Assembly: GCF_038008325.1 (NCBI RefSeq)
Contig: NZ_JBBOYW010000001.1
Span: 3,751,501-3,815,500, forward strand
DNA: 64,000 nucleotides
Direction: 5' to 3'
From: Lysinibacillus sp. FSL K6-0232
GTDB taxonomy: Bacteria; Bacillota; Bacilli; Bacillales_A; Planococcaceae
The notes beneath the pieces are model-generated. The model worked only from the letters and a program-made list of their open reading frames with translations, ran no database searches and was not told the origin of the DNA. Position numbers and translations under genes: made by a program. Positions 8,149 to 18,018 of this stretch are shown here, piece by piece (the first letter of the stretch is position 1; each line of letters starts with the position of its first letter).

Positions 8149-9293
8149 TATGCCGACGCCTCCTTCGCATGTCCTGCCTCTAATGCTAACAGCACAGCCT
8201 TCGTTAAAATTTCAACTCCTGTAACAAGCCTAGCCTGCTTAAATCTCATTTTTGGATGATGCAACCCTGGCGTTAACCCACACCCTAACCCTAGCATAGT
8301 TGTTTTTAAATGAGGACGCTTCACTGCGTAATGATGAAAGTCTTCTCCTCCCGGTGTGTGGACAGGCTTTCTCAGGTTGGATAATCCTGCCGCCTGTATA
8401 ATTGCCTGCTCCATAATATATTGCGCACTTGCATCCACCTCAGCAGCTACGATATTTGCTACGGTACGTGAATCAATTTGCACCTTATGCAAAATCTTAG
8501 CGGAATCAATTACACGCTTTACGCCTTGTGCTAAATCGTCCATCACACTATTTTGCTGTGCGCGTATATCAATCGTAAATGCGGCATTCCCAGGAATAAT
8601 ATTTCCTGATTCGCCACCAGCTTGAAATTTTGTCATTTTAATAGATACAGGTACCATCGGGTCTGTATGGATTGTTCGTAAATCTTCAATAATGGTTGCA
8701 CCGACTTCAATTGCATTGACACCAAGATGTGGTCTTGCAGCATGGGCATCCTCTCCAATAATTTCTCCTTCAATTAAGCGAGAGGCTCCGTGATATAACG
8801 CAGCACAATATGTACCATCCTCCAGCTCATGAACAGGTCTTACATGGACACCAAATAAAAAATCTAAATCATCAATAACACCCTCTTCTAAAACAGCTAA
8901 TGCCCCTGTCCCCTTTTCTTCAGCAGGCTGGAAAATAACACGGATTGTCCCATTCAATAATGGCTTTTGCTCTTTTAAAAGTAATAACGTACCTATAGCC
9001 ATTGTCATATGTCCATCATGTCCACAGGAATGATTTGCACGAAAAGCGCCATCCACCTCCTGCCATAATGCGTCGATATCTGTTCGTAAGCCTACCTTTG
9101 GTGTTCCATGCCCAATATCAACATAAAGCCCCGTGGAATTTTTAAAGCGTTTAGGTGAAAAACCTTCTTGTGTTAATAAATCGAATATATAATTGGTTGT
9201 TTCTATCTCCTGCCAGCTAATTTCTGGATGGTCATGTAAATGCGTAAAAATCTCCATTAACCTTGGCCTTAAACGATTCAACTCTTCTTTCAT
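8148..9293 (-). CDS. M20 family amidohydrolase, probable N-acyl-L-amino-acid deacylase
   Basis: A 381-residue M20D metallopeptidase-fold hydrolase. Metal and catalytic residues are seen in SCGHDGHM (about 92), FQPAEEKGTGA (about 125), the H in VHVRPVH (about 154) and HTPGGEDFHH near the C-terminus. ATG 9293 is chosen because GGGGG lies nine bases upstream. The TTG at 9302 abuts the ribosome-binding site. It is the first gene of the operon and would release free L-amino acid from N-succinyl-L-amino acid, ending the proposed conversion route. Confidence 0.75.
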   Translation of the reverse strand: MKEELNRLRPRLMEIFTHLHDHPEISWQEIETTNYIFDLLTQEGFSPKRFKNSTGLYVDIGHGTPKVGLRTDIDALWQEVDGAFRANHSCGHDGHMTMAIGTLLLLKEQKPLLNGTIRVIFQPAEEKGTGALAVLEEGVIDDLDFLFGVHVRPVHELEDGTYCAALYHGASRLIEGEIIGEDAHAARPHLGVNAIEVGATIIEDLRTIHTDPMVPVSIKMTKFQAGGESGNIIPGNAAFTIDIRAQQNSVMDDLAQGVKRVIDSAKILHKVQIDSRTVANIVAAEVDASAQYIMEQAIIQAAGLSNLRKPVHTPGGEDFHHYAVKRPHLKTTMLGLGCGLTPGLHHPKMRFKQARLVTGVEILTKAVLLALEAGHAKEASA

Positions 9294-9309
9294 AGCTTCC
9301 AACCCCCTA

Positions 9310-9324
9310 AATTTTCATATTATT
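9310..9324 (+). promoter_or_regulatory. Weak CodY-like box before the M20 operon
   Basis: AATTTTCATATTATT matches the CodY consensus AATTTTCNGAAAATT with three mismatches, all in one half. It lies 17-31 bp upstream of the first gene. In such AT-rich sequence this may be chance. Confidence 0.3.
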
Positions 9325-9481
9325 AAGATTATTATAACGAAAATACTAATGTTCTACATAGAAACTTATACCCGTATTCAGCAAAATAACTACTTAAAAT
9401 ATTATATTCATACTAAATTTTAATAGATACCCCATAATTCCAAAGCTTAAGCCACTATCAAATCACCACTTTAACACAATA

Positions 9482-9531
9482 TAAAAAGATGTAAGCACAG
9501 TCTATACGCAGACTATGCTTACATCTTTTTT
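9482..9531. terminator. Terminator after the peptide transporter
   Basis: A 21-bp near-perfect stem with a short loop is bounded by A-run and T-run. It lies directly after the stop of the minus-strand POT gene and could work in both directions. Confidence 0.85.
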
Positions 9532-9532
9532 G

Positions 9533-11020
9533 TTAATTAATGCCCCGCATCGCTTTAGAAATAATCGGTGAAATGAGTAGTAAAATGATGCCTATCACAA
9601 TGGATAGTGACCCTAAAAAGCCAAAGTAAGTAAATTCACTTACGACTTCATAGACCCTTACAAGCTGTGCATTAATAGCTTGTGCTGCTGCACTTGTTAA
9701 AAACCATAATGACATTGTCTGTGCCGCAAAAGCTTGTGGCGCCAATTTCGTTGTAGCAGATAAACCTACTGGTGATAATAATAGCTCTCCTACAACGACT
9801 AAGAAGAACGATAGCACTAACCACCATGGGCTAACTAATGTTTCCCCGCCTGATAAGTGTGCTGGAATCATCATTACAAGGAAAGACAAACCTGCAAAGA
9901 ATAATGCATAGGAAAACTTACGTGGTGTTGTTGGTTGCTTATCTCCCCATTTTAACCATAGCATCGCAAATAAAGGTGCTAATGTGATAATAAATAACGG
10001 ATTCAGTGATTGGAACCATGAAGATTGAAGCTGGAAGCTACCAATACTTAATTGTGTACGCTCATCTGCATAGGTTGCCAAAATCGTTGCTCCCTGCTCT
10101 TGAATAGCCCAGAACATAACCGCTGCTAAAAATAACGGAATATAGGCAAGCAGGCGTGATTTTTCATCTTTTGTTGTTTTTTTACTGCGATACATATAAA
10201 TAAAGAATATAGTTGGGATTAATACACCAAGTGTTGTAATAATTACACTAAATACATTCATTGTTAATGTACCTGTTTTAATACCTACAGCACCTAGAAT
10301 AATGATGAGTAAAGCTACAATCCCAAATTGTGTAAAGATTTTTTTACGCTCTTCAGGCTTTAATGGATTATTTACCTGCAGCCCTGCTAAGCCTAAATAT
10401 TTTTTCTCTGTTAATTTATAAACAATTAAACCAAGTAGCATTCCAAGTGCTGCTAAGCCAAAGCCAAGGTGGAAGCTATATTTTTGCCCGATTGTTCCAA
10501 CAATAAATGGTGCAACAAACGCACCCATATTAATACCCATATAAAAAATTGAAAAGCCTGCATCTCGGCGACTATCAGTTTCTGCATAAATATCCCCAAC
10601 AATGCTTGAAACATTTGGTTTTAATAACCCTGTCCCTATCACGATAAATGCCATTGAAGCAAATAGCATTGTTACACCGCCTGGCAATGCCAGCAATAGG
10701 TGACCAATCATAATTAAAACGCCACCATAAAAAATTGTTTTACGTGTTCCTAAAACTCGGTCAGCAATCCAGCCACCGATAATACCAGACATATAAACAA
10801 GTGAACCATAAATTGCCATAATCGAGTTCGCTGTTCCACGATCTAAGCCTAATCCACCTTCATTTAACTCATAATACATAAAGAAAATAAGAATGGCACG
10901 CATTCCGTAATATGAGAAACGTTCCCAAAATTCTGTGAAAAATAAAGTAAAGAGCCCTTTAGGGTGTCCAACGAAGCCCTGCTGAGGGACCGATTTTACA
11001 ACTTCATCTTTACTAGACAT
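9533..11020 (-). CDS. Proton-dependent di/tripeptide transporter (POT/PTR2 family)
   Basis: A 495-residue, roughly 14-helix transporter of the DtpT type. The family motif EFWERFSYYGMRAIL is at about residue 30, and the second PTR2 signature FSIFYMGINMGAFVAP is near 155. Length is normal for the family. It imports small peptides with protons. It is transcribed alone, with its own terminator and a 485-bp upstream gap. Confidence 0.88.
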   Translation of the reverse strand: MSSKDEVVKSVPQQGFVGHPKGLFTLFFTEFWERFSYYGMRAILIFFMYYELNEGGLGLDRGTANSIMAIYGSLVYMSGIIGGWIADRVLGTRKTIFYGGVLIMIGHLLLALPGGVTMLFASMAFIVIGTGLLKPNVSSIVGDIYAETDSRRDAGFSIFYMGINMGAFVAPFIVGTIGQKYSFHLGFGLAALGMLLGLIVYKLTEKKYLGLAGLQVNNPLKPEERKKIFTQFGIVALLIIILGAVGIKTGTLTMNVFSVIITTLGVLIPTIFFIYMYRSKKTTKDEKSRLLAYIPLFLAAVMFWAIQEQGATILATYADERTQLSIGSFQLQSSWFQSLNPLFIITLAPLFAMLWLKWGDKQPTTPRKFSYALFFAGLSFLVMMIPAHLSGGETLVSPWWLVLSFFLVVVGELLLSPVGLSATTKLAPQAFAAQTMSLWFLTSAAAQAINAQLVRVYEVVSEFTYFGFLGSLSIVIGIILLLISPIISKAMRGIN

Positions 11021-11046
11021 ATAATACCCTCTCCTGATTTAATTTA

Positions 11047-11168
11047 ATTATTCTGAAAAAATATTTTTCGACCTAATTTAAGAAGAAAAACTTTATTTCA
11101 TCATACTAAATTCTTTTTTAAACTTTAGCAAGAGTTTTAAAAAATGTTGAAAATTTATTATTTTTCAA
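11047..11168 (-). promoter_or_regulatory. Upstream region of the peptide transporter: possible promoter and inverted repeat
   Basis: On the minus strand a TTGCTA / TAGTAT pair with 17-bp spacing (around 11100-11130) could be the promoter. TTGAAAA and TTTTCAA form an inverted repeat at 11147-11168. A four-mismatch CodY-like sequence lies at 11047-11061. The rest of the 11021-11437 gap is AT-rich with nothing I can name. Confidence 0.35.
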
Positions 11169-11437
11169 TAAATTCTGATTGATTTTTCTAAAAAACATTA
11201 AATCCTTTGATATATCTAAGTTTTCTTATTCTTTAGTAAAGATCATATCCTTGGCATTCATTAAATTATTCTAAAATATATAAAATTCTGATTTATAACT
11301 CTTTATACAAATTTATACTATTTTTTCTACAGTATAACTATATAAATGTTCTCTAGTGCTACTATGCCCTTTTATAAAAAAAAGCATGCTATAAAGCTTT
11401 GGTACGCCTTATCCAAAATAATTTCATAACCTAAAAC

Positions 11438-11499
11438 GAAAAAAACCAAACTATTCCACGAAACGCCCATTGAGAGTTTCGTAATAGTTTGGTTTTTTA
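11438..11499 (-). terminator. Terminator of hflX
   Basis: A two-part stem (ACCAAACTATT pairing, then ACGAAAC pairing) is followed by a T-run on both strands. It lies just after the hflX stop. Confidence 0.85.
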
Positions 11500-11505
11500 C
11501 TTGAT

Positions 11506-12792
11506 TTAGCTCACCACATAATGCTGATATTTAGCATAGTCTGCCTGCTTTAGCTCTAGCGATAGCCATGTGCCATCCTCTTCATACGCTGTTTGATGCA
11601 CAGAGGCATGCTCGTTCAAATAGGAAACAATATTGCCTTGATCATAAGGTATTAACATTTCACATGTGACATAATCGGAGAAGATATGCTGACGGATTAG
11701 TTGTAATAGCTCCTCTAAGCCTATCCCTTGCTTGGCGGAAATCCAAATATTATCACCACTTACTACAGGATACGGAACATTCGCAGCATCAGCCTTATTG
11801 TATACATAAATAGTTGGAATGGCTTCAACGCCAACTGCCTTTAATGTTTCATTTGTTACATCCATCATAAAGCCGTGCTCAGTGTTGGAAACATCGACAA
11901 CATGAAGTAAAAGATCTGCATCTCGTGCCTCTTCTAATGTAGAGCGAAATGCTTTTACTAAATGGTGCGGTAATTTACTGACAAAGCCAACTGTATCTGT
12001 TAATAAAAAGGTCTTTCTATCAGGCAACTCTATTTGACGCACAGACGTTTCCAGCGTAGCAAAGAGCATATCCTTCTCAAAAACCTGTTTATGCTCCTCT
12101 TGCCCTATTGCTGCAAGTAGCTGATTCATAATCGTTGATTTCCCAGCATTTGTATAACCTACAATCGACACAATTGGCAATGCATTTTTACGGCGCTGCT
12201 TACGCTGTGTTTCTCGCTGCTCCTGAACATGCTCAAGGTCTTTTTTAATTTTTGCAATTTGATCCTCAATTTTTCGACGATCAAGCTCAAGCTTCGTTTC
12301 ACCAGCACCGCGGTTTTTAAAGCCGCCTCCAGTTCCCCCACCTTGACGGCTTAGAGATGCATGCAAGCCTACTAAGCGCGGCAGCATATATTGTAGCTGT
12401 GCTAACTCCACCTGCATTTGTGCCTCACGTGTTTTCGCTCTTCGTCCAAAAATATCTAAAATTAGCATCGTGCGATCAATTACTTTTGTTACTAAATCAC
12501 GCTCTAAATTACGAATTTGCGAAGGTGATAATTCATCATTAAAAATGACCAAATTGGCTTGCGCTTCCTCATAGAAATTTTTAATTTCCTCTATTTTACC
12601 TGTGCCCACATAATGAGATGGTGTAACACGCTCTAAATTTTGTGTCACAACACCAACTACTTCCACATGCAAAGCCTCTGCTAAGTTTTGCAGCTCCTCC
12701 ATTGAATAATCGAAATGCTCATCATTCCGTATATTGACGCCAACTAATATGGCTTTTTCCATTAATACATCAACTTCTTTAATTTTATCCAT
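11506..12792 (-). CDS. hflX: Ribosome-splitting GTPase HflX
   Basis: A 428-residue GTPase. The N-terminal HflX domain includes GTGKIEEI and the glycine-rich GGGTGGGFKNRGAGETKLE segment, then a coiled linker, then a G domain with the P-loop GYTNAGKST (about 205), DTVGF (G3) and NKAD (G4). HflX splits stalled or hibernating ribosomes during stress. The ATG at 12792 is preferred because GGGAGG is six bases upstream. The ATG at 12798 touches the Shine-Dalgarno sequence. It is monocistronic. Confidence 0.92.
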   Translation of the reverse strand: MDKIKEVDVLMEKAILVGVNIRNDEHFDYSMEELQNLAEALHVEVVGVVTQNLERVTPSHYVGTGKIEEIKNFYEEAQANLVIFNDELSPSQIRNLERDLVTKVIDRTMLILDIFGRRAKTREAQMQVELAQLQYMLPRLVGLHASLSRQGGGTGGGFKNRGAGETKLELDRRKIEDQIAKIKKDLEHVQEQRETQRKQRRKNALPIVSIVGYTNAGKSTIMNQLLAAIGQEEHKQVFEKDMLFATLETSVRQIELPDRKTFLLTDTVGFVSKLPHHLVKAFRSTLEEARDADLLLHVVDVSNTEHGFMMDVTNETLKAVGVEAIPTIYVYNKADAANVPYPVVSGDNIWISAKQGIGLEELLQLIRQHIFSDYVTCEMLIPYDQGNIVSYLNEHASVHQTAYEEDGTWLSLELKQADYAKYQHYVVS

Positions 12793-12889
12793 TAGCATCC
12801 TCCCACCAAAGCCTTGGTGTCCCTACGGCAAATTTCCTTTATCTTACCATATAATATATTACTCGTATTCATAAACAATTATTATTTTT

Positions 12890-12922
12890 TCCCAAAAATG
12901 CGCCTCTTAAGCAAGGCGCATC
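12890..12922 (-). terminator. Terminator of putP
   Basis: An eight-bp stem ATGCGCCT/AGGCGCAT is followed by a T-run on the minus strand, right after the putP stop. Confidence 0.75.
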
Positions 12923-12930
12923 AACATTGT

Positions 12931-14418
12931 TTATGTTCTTTCTTCTTTTAATAATTGCTCTGAGCGATTAAATTCCTCTTCAATTTCTGGATTTGGTTTA
13001 TATGTCATAATACTGACAACAACTGCAACAATTAAACAAACAAGAAAGCCCGGTACAATCTCATATAATGCATCGGATAAAGCATCAACCTTACCCCAAA
13101 TAAATGCTGTTATAGCACCTGTAATCATACCACCAATTGCTCCATAGTTCGTTAGCTTGCGCCAATATAAAGACAGCAAAATAATAGGACCAAATGCAGC
13201 ACCAAAGCCTGCCCATGCAAAGCCAACTAAATCTAAAATTGAATTATCTGGATTCCATGCTAGGATAATGGCTATAATAGCAACGACTAATACAGCCATA
13301 CGGCCAGCCAAAACATAATGTTTATCGTCTGCTGTTTTATTAAATAGAGCCTTATAAATATCCTCCACAAGCGCTGAGGACGTTACAATTAATTGTGAAG
13401 AAATGGTACTCATTACAGCGGCTAAAATTGCTGCCAGCATAATACCTGCTATAAATGGATGGAATAAAATTTGCCCCATCACAATAAATACCGTTTCAGC
13501 ATCTTTTAATTCGCCAGCGTTTTGCTCGTAGTATGCGACACCTACTAAGGCTGTTCCAATCGCACCAAAAAGGCTTAACATCATCCAGCCGATTCCAATA
13601 CGACGAGCCTGCTTTGTTTCCTTAACAGAGCTAATCGCCATAAAGCGTACAATAATATGTGGCTGCCCAAAATAACCTAAGCCCCATGCAATCGAAGAAA
13701 TAATACCAGCGGCTGTCGCTGTAACAGGTAATAAATTTAGATGGTCAGGGTTAACAGCTTTAATGGATGTAATCGTATCTCCTAATCCCCCTGTTACAAA
13801 CACACCGAATAGTGGCACACTAATAAGGGCTATAAACATAATAAGTCCTTGAATAAAATCTGTATAACTAACAGCTAAAAATCCACCAAATAATGTGTAG
13901 GCAACAACTACACCTGAAACAATTAGTAAGCCTAAATGATAGTCATAACCAAAGGAGCTATCAAAAAACTTGCCTCCTGCAACCATCCCAGATGATACAT
14001 AAAATGTAAAGAACACTAAAATAATAATTCCTGAAGCAATTCGAATTAGCTTTGTCTGATCACGCAATCGACTATCCAAATAACTTGGAATAGTAATCGA
14101 ATCATTTGTCACCTGTGTATACACACGCAACCTTGGTGCTACCAATAGCCAGTTTAAATAAGCGCCGATTGTTAAACCAATAGCAATCCATACCTCTACA
14201 AGACCTGATAAAAAAATCGCCCCCGGTAAGCCCATTAGGAGCCATCCTGACATATCAGCTGCCCCTGCACTTAATGCTGTTACCGCTGGTCCTAAAGAAC
14301 GCCCGCCCAGCATATAGTCTGTTAAATTAGATGTTTTCGCAAATGCATACCAACCAATTGCCAGCATAGCGACCATATAAATAATAATGGCTAATAATTG
14401 ATACATATTATCTGACAT
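12931..14418 (-). CDS. putP: Sodium/proline symporter PutP
   Basis: A 495-residue SSF-family symporter with about 13 membrane helices. The conserved Na+-site region GAADMSGWLLMGLPGA is near residue 50 and the WAGFGAAFGP signature near 420, with normal length for PutP. ATG 14418 (MSDNMYQ) follows GGAGGG and is preferred to the ATG at 14451. It takes up proline with sodium, for nutrition or osmoprotection. It is monocistronic with its own terminator. No proline catabolic gene is nearby. Confidence 0.88.
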   Translation of the reverse strand: MSDNMYQLLAIIIYMVAMLAIGWYAFAKTSNLTDYMLGGRSLGPAVTALSAGAADMSGWLLMGLPGAIFLSGLVEVWIAIGLTIGAYLNWLLVAPRLRVYTQVTNDSITIPSYLDSRLRDQTKLIRIASGIIILVFFTFYVSSGMVAGGKFFDSSFGYDYHLGLLIVSGVVVAYTLFGGFLAVSYTDFIQGLIMFIALISVPLFGVFVTGGLGDTITSIKAVNPDHLNLLPVTATAAGIISSIAWGLGYFGQPHIIVRFMAISSVKETKQARRIGIGWMMLSLFGAIGTALVGVAYYEQNAGELKDAETVFIVMGQILFHPFIAGIMLAAILAAVMSTISSQLIVTSSALVEDIYKALFNKTADDKHYVLAGRMAVLVVAIIAIILAWNPDNSILDLVGFAWAGFGAAFGPIILLSLYWRKLTNYGAIGGMITGAITAFIWGKVDALSDALYEIVPGFLVCLIVAVVVSIMTYKPNPEIEEEFNRSEQLLKEERT

Positions 14419-14612
14419 ATGCTTCCCTCCTTGATATATGTTTAGTATCACCTATTCTTACTATAATAAAGGTACCGTAAATAGCCAATTATCCCTGTAA
14501 TTTCTTAATTATAATAATAAAAATAGCTCACTAAGCCAAAGTAGCCTTGGTCACTGAAAAAAGTATGTTAAACTAGTGCCATCTATCACACAATAAAGTA
14601 GGCGAAAAATAT

Positions 14613-15776
14613 ATGACATTTGAGGAAATGAAAGCTCAGCTTATTGAGCAAATCTTACAGCAGCAGCTTGTTACTGCAACAATTAGTCAACCGCGCATGA
14701 AATCTAATGACATCAAACGAATTAAATTAAAGCCATTAATGCTTAAAAATGCTTACCATATACAAATTGAATACCAATATGAACGGATTTTAAAACATGA
14801 AAATATCCTTTTAGCAAGCTTCCCTGCCAAGCTTGAGTCCTTCTTTGAGGACTATCGTCAAGCTCATATTGATTTTGTAGATGAAAAAGTACATGTACAA
14901 TTATCCAAAAAAAATAAGGTGCTTTGGAAATCCGATAAGACTGCTTCACCAAAGCAGGTCAGCCTTACACATAATCGTAAAAAAAATTACTTACTCTCTG
15001 ATGACCAGCCCTATCCTTTTTTAATTCGACTTGGTGTACAAACAGCGGAAGGAAAGGTTAAAAAGCAAAAGTACGATAAATTTAAACAGATTAATCGCTT
15101 TATTGAATTTATTGACGATGCTTTAGCTTACTTACCAAAAGATCGGCAGGTGCGAATTTTAGACTTTGGTTCAGGTAAATCTTATTTAACATTTGCTTTA
15201 TACCATTATTTAAAAATTGAAAAGGGCTTAGATATTCACGTAACAGGCTTGGATTTAAAAAAAGAAGTTATTGAAGAATGCTCACAGATTGCACAGGATT
15301 TAGGCTATGACCAGCTTGAATTTCTTGTAGGGGATATTAATGATTATAACGAGGAATCTGCTGTTGATATGGTGGTAACATTACATGCCTGTGATGTTGC
15401 TACAGATATGGCCTTGGCTCGCGCTGTAAAGTGGGGTGCAAGCGTTATTTTAAGTGTTCCTTGTTGTCAGCATGAGCTAAATCGTCAGCTTCATACACCA
15501 GCTCTTGATATTATGCTACAGCACGGGCTTGTACGAGAACGTTTTGCTGCCCTTGCGACAGATGCTATTCGAGCAGAAATATTATCATTGGTTGGCTATG
15601 AGGCACAGCTACTGGAGTTTATTGATATGGAAAATACACCAAAAAATATTTTAATTCGAGCCTACCACACAGGCAAAAGGCCAAATAAACAACAGCGTGC
15701 TAGCTACGATGCCTTTGTAAAACTCCTAAATGCCACACCATTTTTAGCAAATGAACTAAGCGACTATTTACAATAG
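14613..15776 (+). CDS. SAM-dependent methyltransferase (Methyltransf_32-like)
   Basis: A 387-residue class I methyltransferase. The first 130 residues are a family-specific N-terminal region. The SAM-binding glycine loop ILDFGSGKSYLTFAL is near residue 187. It is followed by GLDLKK, VTLHACDVATDMA and a SVPCCQHE segment characteristic of a family with eukaryotic GSTCD- and Trm13-like relatives. The cysteine-rich VPCCQHE might be the active-site loop. The substrate (RNA or a small molecule) is not established. It stands alone between opposing genes. Confidence 0.7.
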   Translation: MTFEEMKAQLIEQILQQQLVTATISQPRMKSNDIKRIKLKPLMLKNAYHIQIEYQYERILKHENILLASFPAKLESFFEDYRQAHIDFVDEKVHVQLSKKNKVLWKSDKTASPKQVSLTHNRKKNYLLSDDQPYPFLIRLGVQTAEGKVKKQKYDKFKQINRFIEFIDDALAYLPKDRQVRILDFGSGKSYLTFALYHYLKIEKGLDIHVTGLDLKKEVIEECSQIAQDLGYDQLEFLVGDINDYNEESAVDMVVTLHACDVATDMALARAVKWGASVILSVPCCQHELNRQLHTPALDIMLQHGLVRERFAALATDAIRAEILSLVGYEAQLLEFIDMENTPKNILIRAYHTGKRPNKQQRASYDAFVKLLNATPFLANELSDYLQ

Positions 15777-15783
15777 GTCTATA

Positions 15784-15818
15784 AAAAGGGAGCTCAAAAG
15801 TTATTTGAGCCCCTTTTC
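15784..15818. terminator. Bidirectional terminator between methyltransferase and ABC permease
   Basis: AAAAGGGAGCTCAAA and TTTGAGCCCCTTTT form a stem with a 5-base loop. It serves the convergent genes on both sides. Confidence 0.85.
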
Positions 15819-17129
15819 TTATAATTCTTGTCGTAAAGCTTGAATGACATCAATTTTTGTCGCCTTGCGTGCTGGGCGATAGCCAGAAATCATTGCGACC
15901 CCAATGCTAATAGCCGCTGCAATCAATACGAGCTGCCATGGAATCAGAGAAAACGTAATATTATTTGTTGCAAAGGCATCCTCTCCTGTTGCTGCCTTTA
16001 AAATTAATGGCAATGCAATATTAGCTGCAATACTAATAGCATAGGAAATAACAACCGCAATGAGCGTCCCTAAAATACCAATAAATGTACTTTCCATTAA
16101 AAATAATCGTTGGATAAGCTTTGGGCTTGCACCAATTGCCTTTAGTACACCAATTTCACGTGTGCGCTCTGTCACAGCCATTGTCATTGTATTAAAAATA
16201 CCGATAGAAGCAATTAATACTGCAATTGTCCCAACAAAAATTAAACCCATTTTTAAGACAAGGAAAAATACATTCATTTGCTCTAATTGCTCTGTAACTG
16301 AATAAACACTGTAGCCTTTCTCTTTTAATGTTTCTAAAATTGGCTTTACATTTTCCAATGTATCCGCAAAAATATTAAATTCCGAATAAAACAGCTCATC
16401 CTCTGGAAGTGCTAAGCTTTGTGCTAATGCTGCCTTCTGTGCCTTATCCATATGAATAGAGCTATCAATCATCCAATCATAAGAAGGCTTCTCCATAATA
16501 CCAACAATTGTATAGGTCATTTTTTCCGTTTCATTATTTGGATCATCATGAGTTGCTAAGGACAAGTCAATCTTTTGACCAATGAGTGATTCCTTATAGC
16601 CCTCGTCTCTTCCATCATAATAAGTACCTTCAGCTTCAGCCTTTTTACTTTTCTCAGCCATTATATTGCGATCCTCTTCATTTAATAATGTTTGAGCAAA
16701 ATGATAGCCTACAATAATTTCATTGGGCTTTGATGGATATGTGCCTTCAGCTAGTTTATCATTGACCTGCTTAAAATCCTGCATATTCGTTAGTGTGACA
16801 TTAGAAGTTGTATCACGGTCTTCAAAAAATGAATGTGCCATAGCATTGATATTGATTGTTTCAAGCACTGTTTCCACATGGTCTATTTTTTTAATTTCTT
16901 GTATTTGATCGTCTGTTAGTTGTGTAGTATCACCGTACACTTGAATTTTTGTTACGGTTTCATTTGAAAGAATTTCATTGCGTAATGATTCCTGTAAGCC
17001 AAAGCCAACTGATGCTAAAACAATTAAAAAGGCACAGCCCATTGTTGCAGCTAATATCGTCATAAAAACACGTAATTTATTTTTCTTAATATGTTGCGTC
17101 ACAAAATCTAATTGATCCTTAAATAACAT
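15819..17129 (-). CDS. MacB/FtsX-type ABC transporter permease
   Basis: A 436-residue permease. One N-terminal membrane helix (about 20-42) is followed by a 240-residue extracytoplasmic MacB-like domain, then three C-terminal FtsX-domain helices with the TREIGVLKAIGAS motif near 330. It pairs with the ATPase gene 2 bp upstream. Such pairs act in lipoprotein or peptide export, antimicrobial-peptide resistance, or cell-wall enzyme control. No sensor kinase or peptide gene is next to it, so the substrate is open. Confidence 0.82.
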   Translation of the reverse strand: MLFKDQLDFVTQHIKKNKLRVFMTILAATMGCAFLIVLASVGFGLQESLRNEILSNETVTKIQVYGDTTQLTDDQIQEIKKIDHVETVLETININAMAHSFFEDRDTTSNVTLTNMQDFKQVNDKLAEGTYPSKPNEIIVGYHFAQTLLNEEDRNIMAEKSKKAEAEGTYYDGRDEGYKESLIGQKIDLSLATHDDPNNETEKMTYTIVGIMEKPSYDWMIDSSIHMDKAQKAALAQSLALPEDELFYSEFNIFADTLENVKPILETLKEKGYSVYSVTEQLEQMNVFFLVLKMGLIFVGTIAVLIASIGIFNTMTMAVTERTREIGVLKAIGASPKLIQRLFLMESTFIGILGTLIAVVISYAISIAANIALPLILKAATGEDAFATNNITFSLIPWQLVLIAAAISIGVAMISGYRPARKATKIDVIQALRQEL

Positions 17130-17131
17130 AA

Positions 17132-17818
17132 TTAAGCCTCCTCCTTTACAAGTTCCCCATCATACATACGGAAGCGGCTATGTGCAATTGTCGCAACCTC
17201 TTCATCATGGGTAATAATAATGAAAGTTAGCCCTAATTCTCGATTTAAGCTTTGAATAAGCAGCAAAATATCTTGCTCTGTTTCAGAATCCAGACTTCCT
17301 GTTGGCTCATCTGCCAGCAGTATTGGCGGATTTGTAATAAGGGCACGCGCAATACTTACTCGTTGCTGCTGACCTCCTGATAGCTCATTTGGATAATGGT
17401 CTGCAACCTCTGTTAAGCCAACCTTGTCCATTAATTTCTTAACCTTTTCTTTCCGTATAGCTTTGCGTAAGCCTTGTAATTTTAATGGAAGCTCGATATT
17501 TTCAAAAGCCGTTAAGCCCGGCATCAATTGAAAGTTTTGAAAAATAAAGCCAAATTGGCGTAAGCGAAACGCAGCACTTTCTGTTTCATTAAGATAGGCC
17601 GTTTCTTTCCCATTTACTTTAATTGACCCTTGCTCAGCCTTCATAAAGCCAGCTAAAGTTTGTAATAACGTAGATTTCCCAGAGCCGCTTTTCCCTACAA
17701 TGGCTACAATTTCTCCTTTTTGAACCTCAAAGTTTACACCCTTTAATACAGGAACTTGTTTTTCCTTGCCTTTTTTACCAATTAAAAATGTATGTTGTAA
17801 GTTTTCAACTTGAATCAT
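17132..17818 (-). CDS. MacB/LolD-type ABC transporter ATPase
   Basis: A 228-residue ABC ATPase with Walker [10 protein letters not shown] (about 42), signature [15 protein letters not shown] (about 145), Walker [13 protein letters not shown] (about 168) and H-loop ITHDEE. The DEPTGSLD sequence is typical of the MacB/LolD/YknY subgroup. It is the first gene of a two-gene operon with the permease. Confidence 0.88.
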   Translation of the reverse strand: MIQVENLQHTFLIGKKGKEKQVPVLKGVNFEVQKGEIVAIVGKSGSGKSTLLQTLAGFMKAEQGSIKVNGKETAYLNETESAAFRLRQFGFIFQNFQLMPGLTAFENIELPLKLQGLRKAIRKEKVKKLMDKVGLTEVADHYPNELSGGQQQRVSIARALITNPPILLADEPTGSLDSETEQDILLLIQSLNRELGLTFIIITHDEEVATIAHSRFRMYDGELVKEEA

Positions 17819-17892
17819 TTGTCAATAACCGCTCCTTTCTTATTTCATTTTCCATTGTAGAAAATAAATCTTAATAAAGAAGGAGGATAAAA

Positions 17893-17967
17893 ATGAAGAT
17901 ATTCTTAAGAATAGTAAGGACATTTTCCTTTACATTATCTCTACGATTCTACATACAATATCTGTAG
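17893..17967 (+). CDS. Possible 24-residue hydrophobic, basic microprotein
   Basis: A short reading frame opens with ATG six bases after a strong AAGGAGG ribosome-binding site. It ends at TAG after 24 codons (MKIFLRIVRTFSFTLSLRFY, then IQYL). The product would be hydrophobic and positively charged. It sits between the divergent ABC-exporter operon and the phosphate operon. The Shine-Dalgarno sequence is the main support, and no homologue is known to me. It may instead be chance. Confidence 0.3.
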   Translation: MKIFLRIVRTFSFTLSLRFYIQYL

Positions 17968-18018
17968 CTACAATGCTTATCATCGTTATTTTGTGAACAA
18001 GTTATATTACAGAAATGT

